This document shows positions 35,380-46,300 of a DNA stretch of 64,000 nucleotides, piece after piece; positions within the stretch are counted from its first letter, which is position 1; each line of letters opens with the position of its first letter. This DNA is from Chamaelirium japonicum (Eukaryota; Streptophyta; Magnoliopsida; Liliales; Melanthiaceae), in NCBI GenBank assembly GCA_947650365.1, contig OX393551.1, forward strand, positions 95,020,697-95,084,696, given 5' to 3'. Under the pieces are notes generated by a model that saw only the letters and a program-made list of their open reading frames with translations, did no database searches and was not told the origin of the DNA. The position numbers and the translations under genes are program-made.

Positions 35380-36225
35380 GTTATAATGTTTTAAATTTTT
35401 TTAAAGAAAAATATAAATTATTTTTAAGATAAAAAATTCGGATTACCTCATCTTACTTCTTTACTTCTTAAAATTTAATTAATTTAATTAGTTTAATAAA
35501 TTAAATTATTAAATAAATAAATAATTAAAAAAATAATTAATTATCTATATAATTATATAACTAAATTATTTAAATAATTTTTTTATTATTTAAATATTAA
35601 AATAAAAAATATTTATTTGATTATTTCAAAAAATATTATGTTTATTAAAAAAATATTTTCTTTTTTATATATTCAAATAATTAACTAATTATTTAAATAA
35701 TAAGTAAATAGTTATTGAATTATTTTTTAATTTTATTACTTAATTAAATAAATATTTTTTTTTTAATTTCAATTAATATTTCATAATTTAATAAATAAAT
35801 TATTTAATTATCTAATGATATAATAATTTATTTTATTATTATTTATTTAACAATAAAATTATTTAATAATTAAATTATTTATTTTTTTAGTAAATTTTCT
35901 ATTTAATATATTTATTCACTAAATAAATTTTTAAATATTCAAATAATTAACTAATTATTCTATTATTTCAAAATAAAATAATATTTTAAAAAATAACTTA
36001 TAAAATAAATTAATTAATTAATTATATTATTAAATCAATATTTTTTATTTAATAATTTAAATAATTAAATCATAATATAATTTAATTATTTAGTAATATA
36101 ATAATAAATTAATTAATTAAATAATTAAAAAAAAAATTTACTTAGTAATTAATTATTAAATTATTTAATAATTAAATAAAAAATTAATTTATATAAAAAA
36201 TATTTAGTAATATTACTATGATAAT
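35380..36225. repeat. AT block, long type, copy A, with MITE-like right end
   Basis: It starts like the short AT block (AATTCGGATTACC near 35,435) and runs about 850 bp of A/T-rich sequence to a MITE-like right end near 36,200-36,255. No coding potential. Direct copies lie at 40,803-41,670 and 55,230-55,900. Confidence 0.75.
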
Positions 36226-37390
36226 CATAATAACGTTGAGATGATACTATTAAGAAGTAGAGTTTTGGAATTGAGATTCTTTTTTACTTCACACCAATAC
36301 CCCTGGCCAATGGCTTGAGCAAGACTTCTCCATTTTTCTCTCTTCATTTATCGCTCCGTTCTCTTCTCTCTTATTCTCTATCTTCTTTGGAGTTATGGAA
36401 TTTAGATTCCTTCTTACTTCACACCTATACCCGTGGCAAATGGACTGGAGCAGGACTTCTCTCTTCTCTCTTTGTTTATCTCTCTGTTCTCTTCTCACTC
36501 CTTCAATCTCTTCTGTTTTTGTTTCTTTTTATGTTTTTTTGAGACTAGTCTGCTAGGTTCGATATGTTTGGACTGATAACGTATTGTGAGATAGGAGATT
36601 ACTTATTTATTTTATTTATTTCGATTAATATTTCTTTAAATATTATAAAGTATATCGTTTCTTTAAATATTTAAATAGTATCATCTCAACATTATTATTT
36701 AAATATTAAATTATAAAACATTACATAATTATTAAATAATTTATATAAATTTATGAGCATAAAAAATATTTTATTTCTCTTCTTCTTCTTTATTTATCTC
36801 TCCGTTCTCTTCTCTCTTCTTCTCTCTCTTTTGTCTTCGTTTCTCGTATCGTTTTCTTCTGACTGGTCGGCTGGGCTCGATATGTTAATGCTGATAACGT
36901 ATTGTGAGAAGAGAGAATATAACAGAAAGATAAATGATAAGAGAAGAGAGAAGTCTTACTCCAGTCCATTCGCCTAGGGTATAGGTGTAAAGTAAAAAGG
37001 AATCTAAATTCCAAAACTCTACTTCTTAATAATATAATTAAATCTCTTTATTCTCGTCTCTCTTCTCCCAAGGAATAAGGTTTCCTATAGATTGCTTAGG
37101 CTCTAAGTAAGCTTACCCTATAAATAATATACGACCCCTTTAGGGTGGGGCATATTTGGCGTCTCTCTCTTTCTCCCATCTCACAATACGTTATTAACAC
37201 GAACATGTCGAGCACAGCAGAGGAGTCGTAAGAAAACGGAAAGAGAAACAAAGACAAAAGAGAGAGAATAAAAGAGAAAAAAACAAAGAGATAAATAAAG
37301 AGAGAAAAGATAAGAAGTCCTGCTCCAGTCCATTCGCCATGGATATAGGTGTGAAGTAAGAAGAAATCTAAATTCCAAAACTCCACTTCT
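36226..37390. repeat. E/CT/P array with AT insert type 4
   Basis: E and CT modules and a minus P near 36,575 precede the AT insert at 36,595-36,770. A minus P near 36,890, a GA/E block, and a plus P near 37,190 follow. The order is the same as 30,300-31,390 (offset about 6.0 kb) and 55,930-57,310 (offset about 20 kb). Confidence 0.76.
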
Positions 37391-37502
37391 CAATAATACT
37401 ATCTCAATTTTCTTATGATTATCATAATAAATTCCAAAACTCTCTTCGTTTTAATTAAACAATTAATTTAATTTAAAAAATTATAGTTAGATTATCAGCA
37501 TG
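37391..37502 (+). mobile_element. Partial MITE-like element (left end)
   Basis: Left inverted end, inner AT part and the same abrupt run into an ATTATCAGCATG remnant as at 31,391-31,495. Confidence 0.58.
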
Positions 37503-40025
37503 CAAAGAGAAGAATTCCTGCTCCAGTCCATTAGCCACGGGTATAGGTGTGAAGTAAGAAGGAATCTAAATTACAAAACTTTACTTCTCAATATTTATAT
37601 GACACCTTTAGGAAAGGGCATATTTGATAGATCTCTCTTTCTTTCACCTCACAACACATTATCAGCACGAATATGTCGAGCCTAGCCTACAAGTCACAAG
37701 AAAACAGAAAGAGAAATGAAGATAGAAGAGAGAGAAAAAGAAAGAAGAGAAAACAGAGAGAGAAACGACGACAGAAGGGTGAGAAAAAGAGAGAAGAGAA
37801 CGAAAGGATAAACGAAGAGAGAAGAAGTCCTGCTCCAGGCTATTGGCCACGGGAATAGGTGTGAAGTAAGAAGGAATCTAAATTCAAAAACTCAACTTCT
37901 TAATATTTATACGACCTTTTTAGGGTGGGGCACATTTGACGACTTTCTCATTCTCCCATCTCACAATACGTTATTAGTAGGAACATGTCGAGCCCAGCTG
38001 ACTAGTTACAAGAAAACGGAAAGAGAAACAAAGTCAGAAAAGAGAATAAGAGAGAAGAGAACGAAGAGATAAACGAAGACAGAAGAGAGAAGAAGTCTTG
38101 CTCCAGTCTATTAACTATGGGTTTATATATGAAGTAAGAAGTAATCTAAATTTCAAAACTCCACTTCTCAATAATATAATTTACTCTCTCTATTCTTTTC
38201 TCTCTTCTCCTACGGATTAGGGTTTATCATAGCCTAAAGCATGCTTACCCTATAAATAATAAATAATTTATGACCTCTTTAGGGTGGGGCACGTTTGATG
38301 GCTCTCTCTTTCTCTTATCTCACAACACATTATCAGCACGAATATATTGAGCCCAACTGACTAGTCGTAAGAAAACAGATTGAGAAACAAAGACAAAAGT
38401 GAAGTTTTGGAATTTAGATTCCTTCTTACTTCACACCTATACCCATAGCCAATGACTTGGAGCAGGATTTCTTCTCTCTTCTTATTTTATTTATCTCTCC
38501 ATTCTTTTTTCTCTTCTTCTCTCTTTTCTGTGGAGTTTTTGAATTTAGATTCCTTCTTACTTCACACCTATACCCGTGGTCAATAGACTTGGGCAAGACT
38601 TTTTCTTTCTTCGTTTATCTCTCCGTCCTCTTCTTTCTTCTTCTCTCTCTTCTCTCTTTGTTTCTCTCTTTGTTTTCTTTTGACTGGTTTGCTGGGTATG
38701 ATATATTCGTACTAATAACGTGTTGTGAGATGGGAGAAAGAGAGAACCATCACACGTGCCGCACCCTAAAAGGGTCGTATAAATATTGAGAAGTGGAGTT
38801 TTAGAATTTAGATTGCTTCTTACTTCACACCTATACCCGTAGTGAATGGACTGGAGTAGGACTTCTTATCTCTTTTCTCTTTGTTTATCTCTCCATTCTT
38901 TTCTCTTTTTTTCTCTCTCTTTTGTCTTTATTTCTCTCTCTGTTTTCTTGTGACTAGTCGGTTGGACTTGACATGTTCAAGCTAATAACGTGTTGTTAGA
39001 AGAGAGAAGGGAACCTAAATAAAATATTATAAATCTCTCTAGTTTTAATAATTAAATAGAAATCTGTCCTTATCTTGTCTATCTTTTGTGGAGTTTTGGA
39101 ATTTAGATTCCCTTTTACTTTACACTTATACCCGTGGCCAATGGACTGCAGTAGGACTTTTTCTCTCTTCTCTTTTTGTTTATCTCTACGTTCTCTTCTC
39201 TATTCTTCTCTCTCTTCTCTGTTCTCTTTTCTCTTATTTTCTCTCGTCTGTGGAGTTTTGGAATTTAGATTCTTTCCTACTTCACACCTATACCCGTGGC
39301 CAATGGACTGGAGCATGACTTCTTCTCCCCTTCTCTCTTGGTTTAACTCTCTATTCTCTTTTCTCTTCTACCTAAATAATTTAATAAAATAATATAATTA
39401 TTTAATTAAGAGAGAAATGAAGACAAAAGAGAGAGAAGAAGAGAAAAGATAACGAAGAGATAAACGAAGAGAGAAGATAGTAGAAGTCCTACTCTAGTCC
39501 ATTTGCCATAGGTATAGATGTGAAGTAAGAAGGAATCTAAATTCCAAAACTACATAGAAGAGAGAGAAGAAGAGAGAAGAGAACGGAGAGATAAACAAAG
39601 ACATAAGTGGAGTTTTGGAATTTAGATTCCTTCTTACTTCACACCTATACCCGTGGATAATGGACTAGAGCAAGACTTATTCTCTCTTCATTTATCTTTC
39701 TGTTATCTTCGCTCTTTTTCTCTCTTCTGTGGAGTTTTGGAATTTAGATTCCTTCTTACTTCACACCTATACCCGTGGCCAATGGATTGGAGCAGAACTT
39801 CTTCTCCTTCTATCTTTGTTTATCTCTTAGTTCTTTTTTCTTTTCTTCTCTCTCTTCTGTCTTCATTTCTCTCTTCATTTTCTTGCGACTAGTTGGCAGG
39901 CTTGACATATTCGTGCTGATAACGTATTGTGAGATGGGATAAAGAGAGATCCATCAAACATGCCCCACCCTAAAGTGGTCGTATAAATATTAAGAAGTGA
40001 AGTTTTGGAATTTAGATTCCTTCTT
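37503..40025. repeat. E/CT/P array with hinge
   Basis: Plus P modules near 37,660, 37,965 and 38,325 are followed by minus ones near 38,715, 38,980 and 39,920. The GGGAACCTAAATAAAATATT landmark is at 38,995-39,065 and an AT hinge at 39,381-39,409. From 38,800 on it is matched directly at 53,470-54,700. Confidence 0.78.
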
Positions 40026-40576
40026 ACTTCATACCTATTTAATATTTAAATAAATAATTAATTTAATTAAAAAAATTATAGTAATATTACTATGATAGTC
40101 ATAATAACGTTGAGATGAGATTATTGAGAAGTGGAGTTTTAGAATTTAGATTCCTTCTTACTTCACATATATACCCATGGCCAATGGACTAGAGCAGGAC
40201 TTCTTCTCTCTTCTCTCTTTGTTTATCTCTTCTCTCTTCTTTCTTCTTCTCTCTCTTCTGTCTTTGTTTCTCTCTCTGATTTCTTGTGACTTGTTGTCTA
40301 GGCTCGATATTTTCGTACTGATAACATGTTGTGAGATGAGAGAAAGAAAAGAATGAAGAGATTTAATTATATTATAGAGATGTGGAGTTTTGGACTTCAG
40401 ATTCCTTCTTATGTTATACCTATACCCGTGGCCAAAAGACTGGAGCAGGATTTCTTCTTTCTTCTTTCTTCGTTTATCTCTTCATTCTCTTTTCTCTTCT
40501 CTCTCTTCTATCTCTATTTCTTAATCCGTTTTTTTGTGACTTGTCGGCTGGGCTCGATATATTCGTGCTGATAATA
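40026..40576. repeat. MITE-like remnant and E/CT/P units
   Basis: An E module runs into AT sequence and a MITE-like right end (40,050-40,135), then two E, CT, P sets with minus P near 40,320 and 40,570. The direct copy is about 54,700-55,003. Confidence 0.7.
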
Positions 40577-40802
40577 TATTATGAGATGGGAAAAAGAGAG
40601 AGCCATCAAACGAGCTCCACCATAAAGGGGACGTATATTATTTATAGGGTAAGCTTACTTAGGGCCTAAGAAATCTATGGGAAAGAGGTCGTATGTTATT
40701 TATAGGGTAAGTTTACTTAAGGCCTAAGCAATCTATGGGAAACCCTAATCCATGGGAGAGATCCGACGATAGATAGCCTTCTCATTGAACGATCACATAA
40801 CA
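40577..40802 (-). repeat. 226-bp L module with internal duplication, copy B
   Basis: The second copy of the 226-bp form, from TATTATGAGAT to the complement of TGTTATGTGAT. The doubled stretch carries GGTAAGCTTACTTAGGG and GGTAAGTTTACTTAAGG versions. Confidence 0.7.
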
Positions 40803-41670
40803 GTTGTAATGTCTTAAATTTTTATAAAGAAAAATAAAAATTATTTTTAAAGTAAAAAATTCAGATGTGACTCATCTTTCTTCATTACTTCCTATTATTT
40901 AATTAATTTAATTAGTTTAATAAATTAAATAATTAAATAAATATTTAATTATATATACATTTAAATAACTAAATTATTTAAATTATTTATTTATTATTCA
41001 AATATTAAAATAAATAAATATTTATTTTTTATTTAAAAAAATATATTTTTAATTAAAAAAATTATTATTTATATATTCAAATAATTAACTAATTATTTAA
41101 ATAATTAGTAAATAGTTATTAAATTATTTTTTTATTTTATTACTTAATTAAATAATTAATTTTTTATTTAATTATAATTAATATTTCATAATTTAGTAAA
41201 ATAATTATTTAATTATTTAATTACATTAAAATTTACTTTATTATTATTTATTTAAATATAAAATTATTTAATAGTTAAATTATTTATTTGTTTTAGTAAT
41301 AATCTATTTAATATATTTCTTCACTAAATAAGGTTTTAAATATTTCAATAATTAACTAATTATTTAATTATTTATAAATAAAATTAAATTTCATGAAATA
41401 ACTAATAAAAAAATAATTAGTTAAATATATAATCTAATAATTATTTATTTATTTAATAATTTAAATAAATAAATAGTTACCTTGTTTAAATATTTAATAA
41501 TATAATAATAATAAATAAATTGAATGAAATATTTAAATAAGTAAATAAATTAATTATTTTACTAAAAAATTATTTATTAAAATTTTTAAATTATTAAATT
41601 ATTTAATATATAAATAAATAATTAATTTAATTAAAAAAGTTATTGTAATATTATTATGATAATCATAATA
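40803..41670. repeat. AT block, long type, copy B
   Basis: About 870 bp, A/T-rich, with a GATGTGACTCATC edge near 40,865 and leading into a MITE-like right end at 41,640-41,700. Collinear with copy A at an offset of about 5.4 kb. Confidence 0.75.
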
Positions 41671-42345
41671 ACGTTAAGATAATACTATTGAGAAGTAGAG
41701 TTTTGAAATTTAGATTCCTTCTTTTTTCACACCTATACCCATGGCCAATGGACTTGAGTATGACTTCGTCTCTCTTTTTTCTTCATTTATCTCTCCGTTC
41801 TTTTCTCTTTTCTTCTCTCTCTTCCGTGGAGTTTTGGAATTTAGATTCCTTCTTATTTCACACATATACCTGTGGCCAATGGATTGGAGTAGGACTTTTT
41901 TTCTCTTCTCTCTTCGTTCTTTTCTCTCTTCTGCTCTCTTCTGTCTTCGTTTTTCTCTCCATTTTATTATGACTGGTCGGTTGGGCTCGACATGTTTGTG
42001 TTGATAATATATTGTGAGATGGGAGAAAGAGAGAGCCGTCAAACGTGCCACACCCTAAAGGGGTCATATATTATTTATAGGGTAAACTTACTTAGGGCCT
42101 AAGCAATCTATAAGAAACCCTAACACATGGGAGAAGAGAGAAGATAACGGAGAGATCTAATTATATTATTGAGATGTGGAGTATTGGAATTTAGATTTCT
42201 TCTTACTTTACACCTATAACAGTGGCGAATGGACTGGAGTAGGACTTCTTCTCTCTTCTCTCTTTATTTATCTCTCCATTCACTTCTCTCTACTGCTCTC
42301 TCTTCTGTCTTCATTTCTCTCTATGTTCTGCTGAGAACGTGTTAT
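41671..42345. repeat. E/CT/P units
   Basis: Two E and CT sets, a minus P near 42,000 with an L-derived piece carrying AAACCCTAAC, and a degraded minus P near 42,335. Confidence 0.7.
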
Positions 42346-42510
42346 GAGATAGGAGATTGCTTAATTATTTTATTTATTTTATTTTTTTGATTAATATTTT
42401 CTTAAATATTATAGAATATATAGTTTCTTTAAATATTTACATAGTATCATCTCAATGTTATTATTTAAATATTTAAATAATTTATATAAATTTATGAGTA
42501 TGAAAAATAT
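42346..42510 (+). repeat. AT-rich insert type 4
   Basis: Starts AGGAGATTGCTTAATTATTT. Carries AGTATCATCTCAATG, a fragment of the MITE-like end. Fourth copy of this insert. Confidence 0.58.
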
Positions 42511-44060
42511 TTTATTTATCTTCTTTTTTCTTTATTTATCTCTCTGTTCTCTTTTTTCTTATTCTTTCTTTTCTGTCTTTGTTTCTTACACCATTTTCTT
42601 ATGACTGGTCAACTGGGCTCGACATGTTTATGCTGATAACATGTAGTGAGAAGAGAGAAGAATAGAGAAGAGAACGGAGAGATAAACAAAGAGAGAAAAG
42701 AGAAGAAGTTCCACTCCAGTCCATTCGCTATGGGTATAGGTGTGAAGTGAGAAGAAATCTAAATTCTAAAACTCCACTTGTAATTAATATAATTAAATCT
42801 CTTCGTTCTTTTCTCTCTTCTCCTATGGATTAGGGTTATCGACAGATTGTTTAGGTCTTAAGTAATCTTACCCTATAAATACTATACGACCCCTTTAAGG
42901 TGGGGCACGTTTGACGACTCTCTCTTTCTCTCATCGCACAACACGTTATCAATACAAGCATATTGAGCCCAATCGACCAGTCAGAAGAAAACAGAGAGAG
43001 AACCGAAGACAGAAGAGAGAGAAGAGAAGAGAGAGATAAACGAAGACAGAAGAGAGAAGAATTCTTGCTTCAGTCCATTGGCCTCGGGTATAGGTGTGAA
43101 GTAAGAAGGAATCTAAATTCTAAAACACCACTTCTAAATATTTATATGATCCCTTTAGGGTGGGGCACGTTTGACGTCTCTTTCTTTTTCCCATCTCACA
43201 ATATATTATCAGCATAAACATATTGAGCCCAGCCGACCAGTTACAAGAAAACAGAGAGAGAAACAAAGACAAAAGAGAGAGAAGAACAGAGAAAAGAAAA
43301 GAAAGATAAACAAAGAGAGAAGAGAAAAGAAGTCATGATGCAGTCTATTGGCCATGGGTATAGATATGAAGTAAGAAGGCATCGAAATTCTAAAACTCTA
43401 TTTCTCAATAATATAATTAAATCTCTCCGTTCTCTTGTCTCTTCTCCCATGGATTAGGGTTTCCTATATATTGCTTAGGCACTAAGTAAGCTTACCCTAT
43501 AAATAATATATGACCTCTTTAGGGTGGGGTACGTTTGATGACTCTCTCTTTCTCCTATTTCACAACATGTTATCTGCACGAATATATCGAGCCCAGCCGA
43601 CCAATCGCGAGAAAACAGAGAGAGAAACGAAGACAGAAGTAGAGTTTTAGAATTTAGATTCCTTCGTACTTCACACCTATACCCGTGGCTAATAGACTGG
43701 AGAAGGACTTATTCTCTCTTCTCTCTTTGTTTATATCTCTGTTCTCTTCTCTTTTCTTTTTTCTCTTTTGTCTTCGTTTCTCTTACCGTTTTCTTATGAA
43801 TGGTTGGTGGGGCTGGACATGTTCGTGTTGATAAAGTGTTGTGAGATGGGAGTAAAAGAGAGCCGTCAAATATTTTCCACCCTAAAAGGGTTGTATAAAT
43901 ATTAAAAAGTGGAGTTTTGGAAGTTAGATTCTTTCTTACTTCACACCTATACCCGTGGCCAATAGACTGGAGTAGGACTTCTTCTCTCTTCTCTCTTCAT
44001 TTATCTCTTCGTTCTCTTCTCATTTCTTCCCTCTCTTTTATAGAGTTTTGGAATTTAGAT
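42511..44060. repeat. E/CT/P array
   Basis: Minus P near 42,630, plus P near 42,945, 43,205 and 43,570, and minus P near 43,830. Copy relation changes inside this stretch: its left part follows the 36.8-37.7 kb type, its right part leads into a copy of 4.7-11.4 kb. Confidence 0.72.
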
Positions 44061-44075
44061 TATTTGACCCAGCAA

Positions 44076-44111
<36 letters not shown>
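44061..44111. repeat. (TA)n microsatellite inside an E module
   Basis: GACCCAGCAATATATG followed by about 16 TA repeats splits an E module between GGAATTTAGATT and CCTTCTTAC. No other E module in the window has this. It is a recent local insertion or expansion. Confidence 0.8.
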
Positions 44112-44112
<1 letters not shown>

Positions 44113-45111
44113 TTCTTACTTCACACCTATACCCATGTGAGAAGAGACTATTTAAATAATTAATTCTTTGTTCTTTTCTTTCTCTTTTGTCTTTGTTTCT
44201 CTTTTTGTTTTCTTGTGACTGGTCGGTTGGGCTAGATATGTTCGTGTTGATAACATATTATTAGATGGGAGAAAGAGAAAACCGTCAAACATGCCCCACC
44301 CTAAAGGGGTCGTATTTTATTTATAGGGTAAGCTTACTTAGGGCCTAAACAATCTATGAAAAACCCTAATCTATAGGAGAAGAGAGAAGAGAACGGAGAG
44401 ATTTAATTATATTATTGAGAAGTAGAGTTTTGAAATTTAGATTCTTTCTTATTTCATACCTATACCCATGGCGAATGGACTGGGGCAGGACTTCTTCTCT
44501 CTGCTCTATTCGTTTATCTCACTGTTTTCTTCTTTCTTCATCTTTCTCTTCTGTCTTTGTTTCTGTCTTTTTTTTCTTATGACTGGTCAGCTGGGCTAAT
44601 ATTCGTGCAAATAACATATTGTGAGATGGGAGAAAGAGAGAATCATTAAACGTGCCCCACGCTAATTAGATTTCTTCTTACTTCATACCTATACCCATGG
44701 CCAATGGGTTGGAGCAGGACTTCTTCTATCTTCTCTCTTTGTTTATTTCCCCATCTCTTCTCGCTTCTTCTCTTTCTTCTGTCTTCCTTTCTCTCTCTGT
44801 TTTCTTATGACTGGTCGGATGGGCTCGGTATATTCGTGCTAATAACGTGTTTTGTGATGAAGAAAAAGTGGGTCGTTAAATATACCCCACCCTAAAGGGG
44901 TCATATAAATATTGAGAAGTGGAGTTTTGAAATTTAGATTCTTTCTTACTTTATACTTATACCAGTAGTGAATGGACTAGAGTAGGACTTCTTCTCTCTT
45001 CTCTTTTTATTTATCTCTCTGTTCTCTTCTTTTTTTTCTCTCTTTTGTCTTTGTTTCTCTCTGTTTTCTTGTGACTGGTCGGTTGGGCTCGACATGTTTA
45101 TGCTGATAGCG
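44112..45111 (-). repeat. Minus-oriented E/CT/P units, copy of 4.8-5.8 kb
   Basis: Starts with the GAGACTATTTAAATAATTAA landmark, matching 4,860-4,900 directly. Minus P modules lie near 44,250, 44,605, 44,840 and 45,105, spaced about 240-350 bp. Confidence 0.75.
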
Positions 45112-45279
45112 TGTTGTGAGATGAGAGAAAGAGAAAGCCATCAAACGTGCTCCACCCAAAATAGTTCATATATTATTTATAGGGTAAGCTTACTTAGAAC
45201 CAAAGAAATCTATAGGAAATCCTAATCCATAGGAGAGATCCGATGGTGGATAGCCATCCGATCGAACGATCTCAAAACA
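45112..45279 (-). repeat. 168-bp LTR-like module, copy 5
   Basis: TGTTGTGAGAT at 45,112 to a complement of TGTTTTGAGAT ending at 45,279, 168 bp. Direct copy of 5,841-6,008 with its P module alongside. Confidence 0.6.
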
Positions 45280-45745
45280 GTTATAATATTTTTAAATTTT
45301 TAATAAAAAATATAAATTCTTTTTAAAACAAAAAATTCGGGTGTGCCTCATCTTTCTTTTTTACTTCCTATTTTTTAATTAATATAATTTATTTAATAAA
45401 TTAAATAAGTAAATAAATAAATAAATATTTAATTATCTATATAACTAAATATTTAAATTATTCAAATAATTTATTTATTATTTAAATAATAAAATATATA
45501 TTATTAATATGATTATTTAAAAAAAATTAAGTTATTTAAAAAAACATTTTATAATTTATATATTCAAATATTTACCTTATTATTTAAATAATTAGTAAAT
45601 AGTTATTAAATTGATATTTTATATTATTATTTAATTAAATAAATAATTTTTTAGTTTATTTTAATCAATATTTTATAATTTAATAATTTTTTTTTAATTA
45701 TTTAATTATATATTAATTTATTTAAATTATTATTTTTTGAACTAT
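45280..45745. repeat. AT block, short type, direct copy
   Basis: Matches 6,009-6,475 in order, from the TTCGGGTGTGCCTCATC edge to the AACTATATCTTC exit. Confidence 0.75.
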
Positions 45746-46300
45746 ATCTTCTTCTCTCTCTTCTGTCTTCGTTTCTCTCTCCGTTTTTTTATGACTGGTC
45801 GGTTGGGCTCGACATGTTCGTACTAATAATGTGTTGTGAGATGGAAGAAAGAGAGAGCCATCAAACATGCCCCACCCTAAATAGATCGTATATTATTTAT
45901 AGGGTAAGCTTACTTAGGGCCTAAGCAATCTATGGGAAATCCTAATCCATGGGAGAGATCCGATGGTGGACAGCCATCCGATCTAAGGTGCCCCAACTTA
46001 AAGGGGTCGTATTAATCATTTATTTAAATAATTATTAAATAAATTCTCTTAATTAGTAAGCTTACCTTATAAATATTTAATTATATATAATTGATTATCG
46101 TCACGGGTATAGGTATGAAGTAAGAAGGAATTTAAATTCTAAAACTCCACTTCTCAATAGTATCATCTCAACGTTATTATGATTATCATAGTAATGTTAC
46201 TATAATTTTTTTAATTAAATTAATTATTTATTTATTTATTAAATAATGTAAATAATTTAATAATTAAGTTTACTAATTAACGTGTTGTGAGATGGGAGAA
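45746..46300. repeat. Truncated L module, hybrid junction, AT landmark and left MITE-like end
   Basis: Matches 6,476-7,010 step by step. The hybrid junction reads GATCTAAGGTGCCCC near 45,990. The AT landmark lies at 46,010-46,100 and the MITE-like left end at about 46,155-46,200. Confidence 0.7.
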
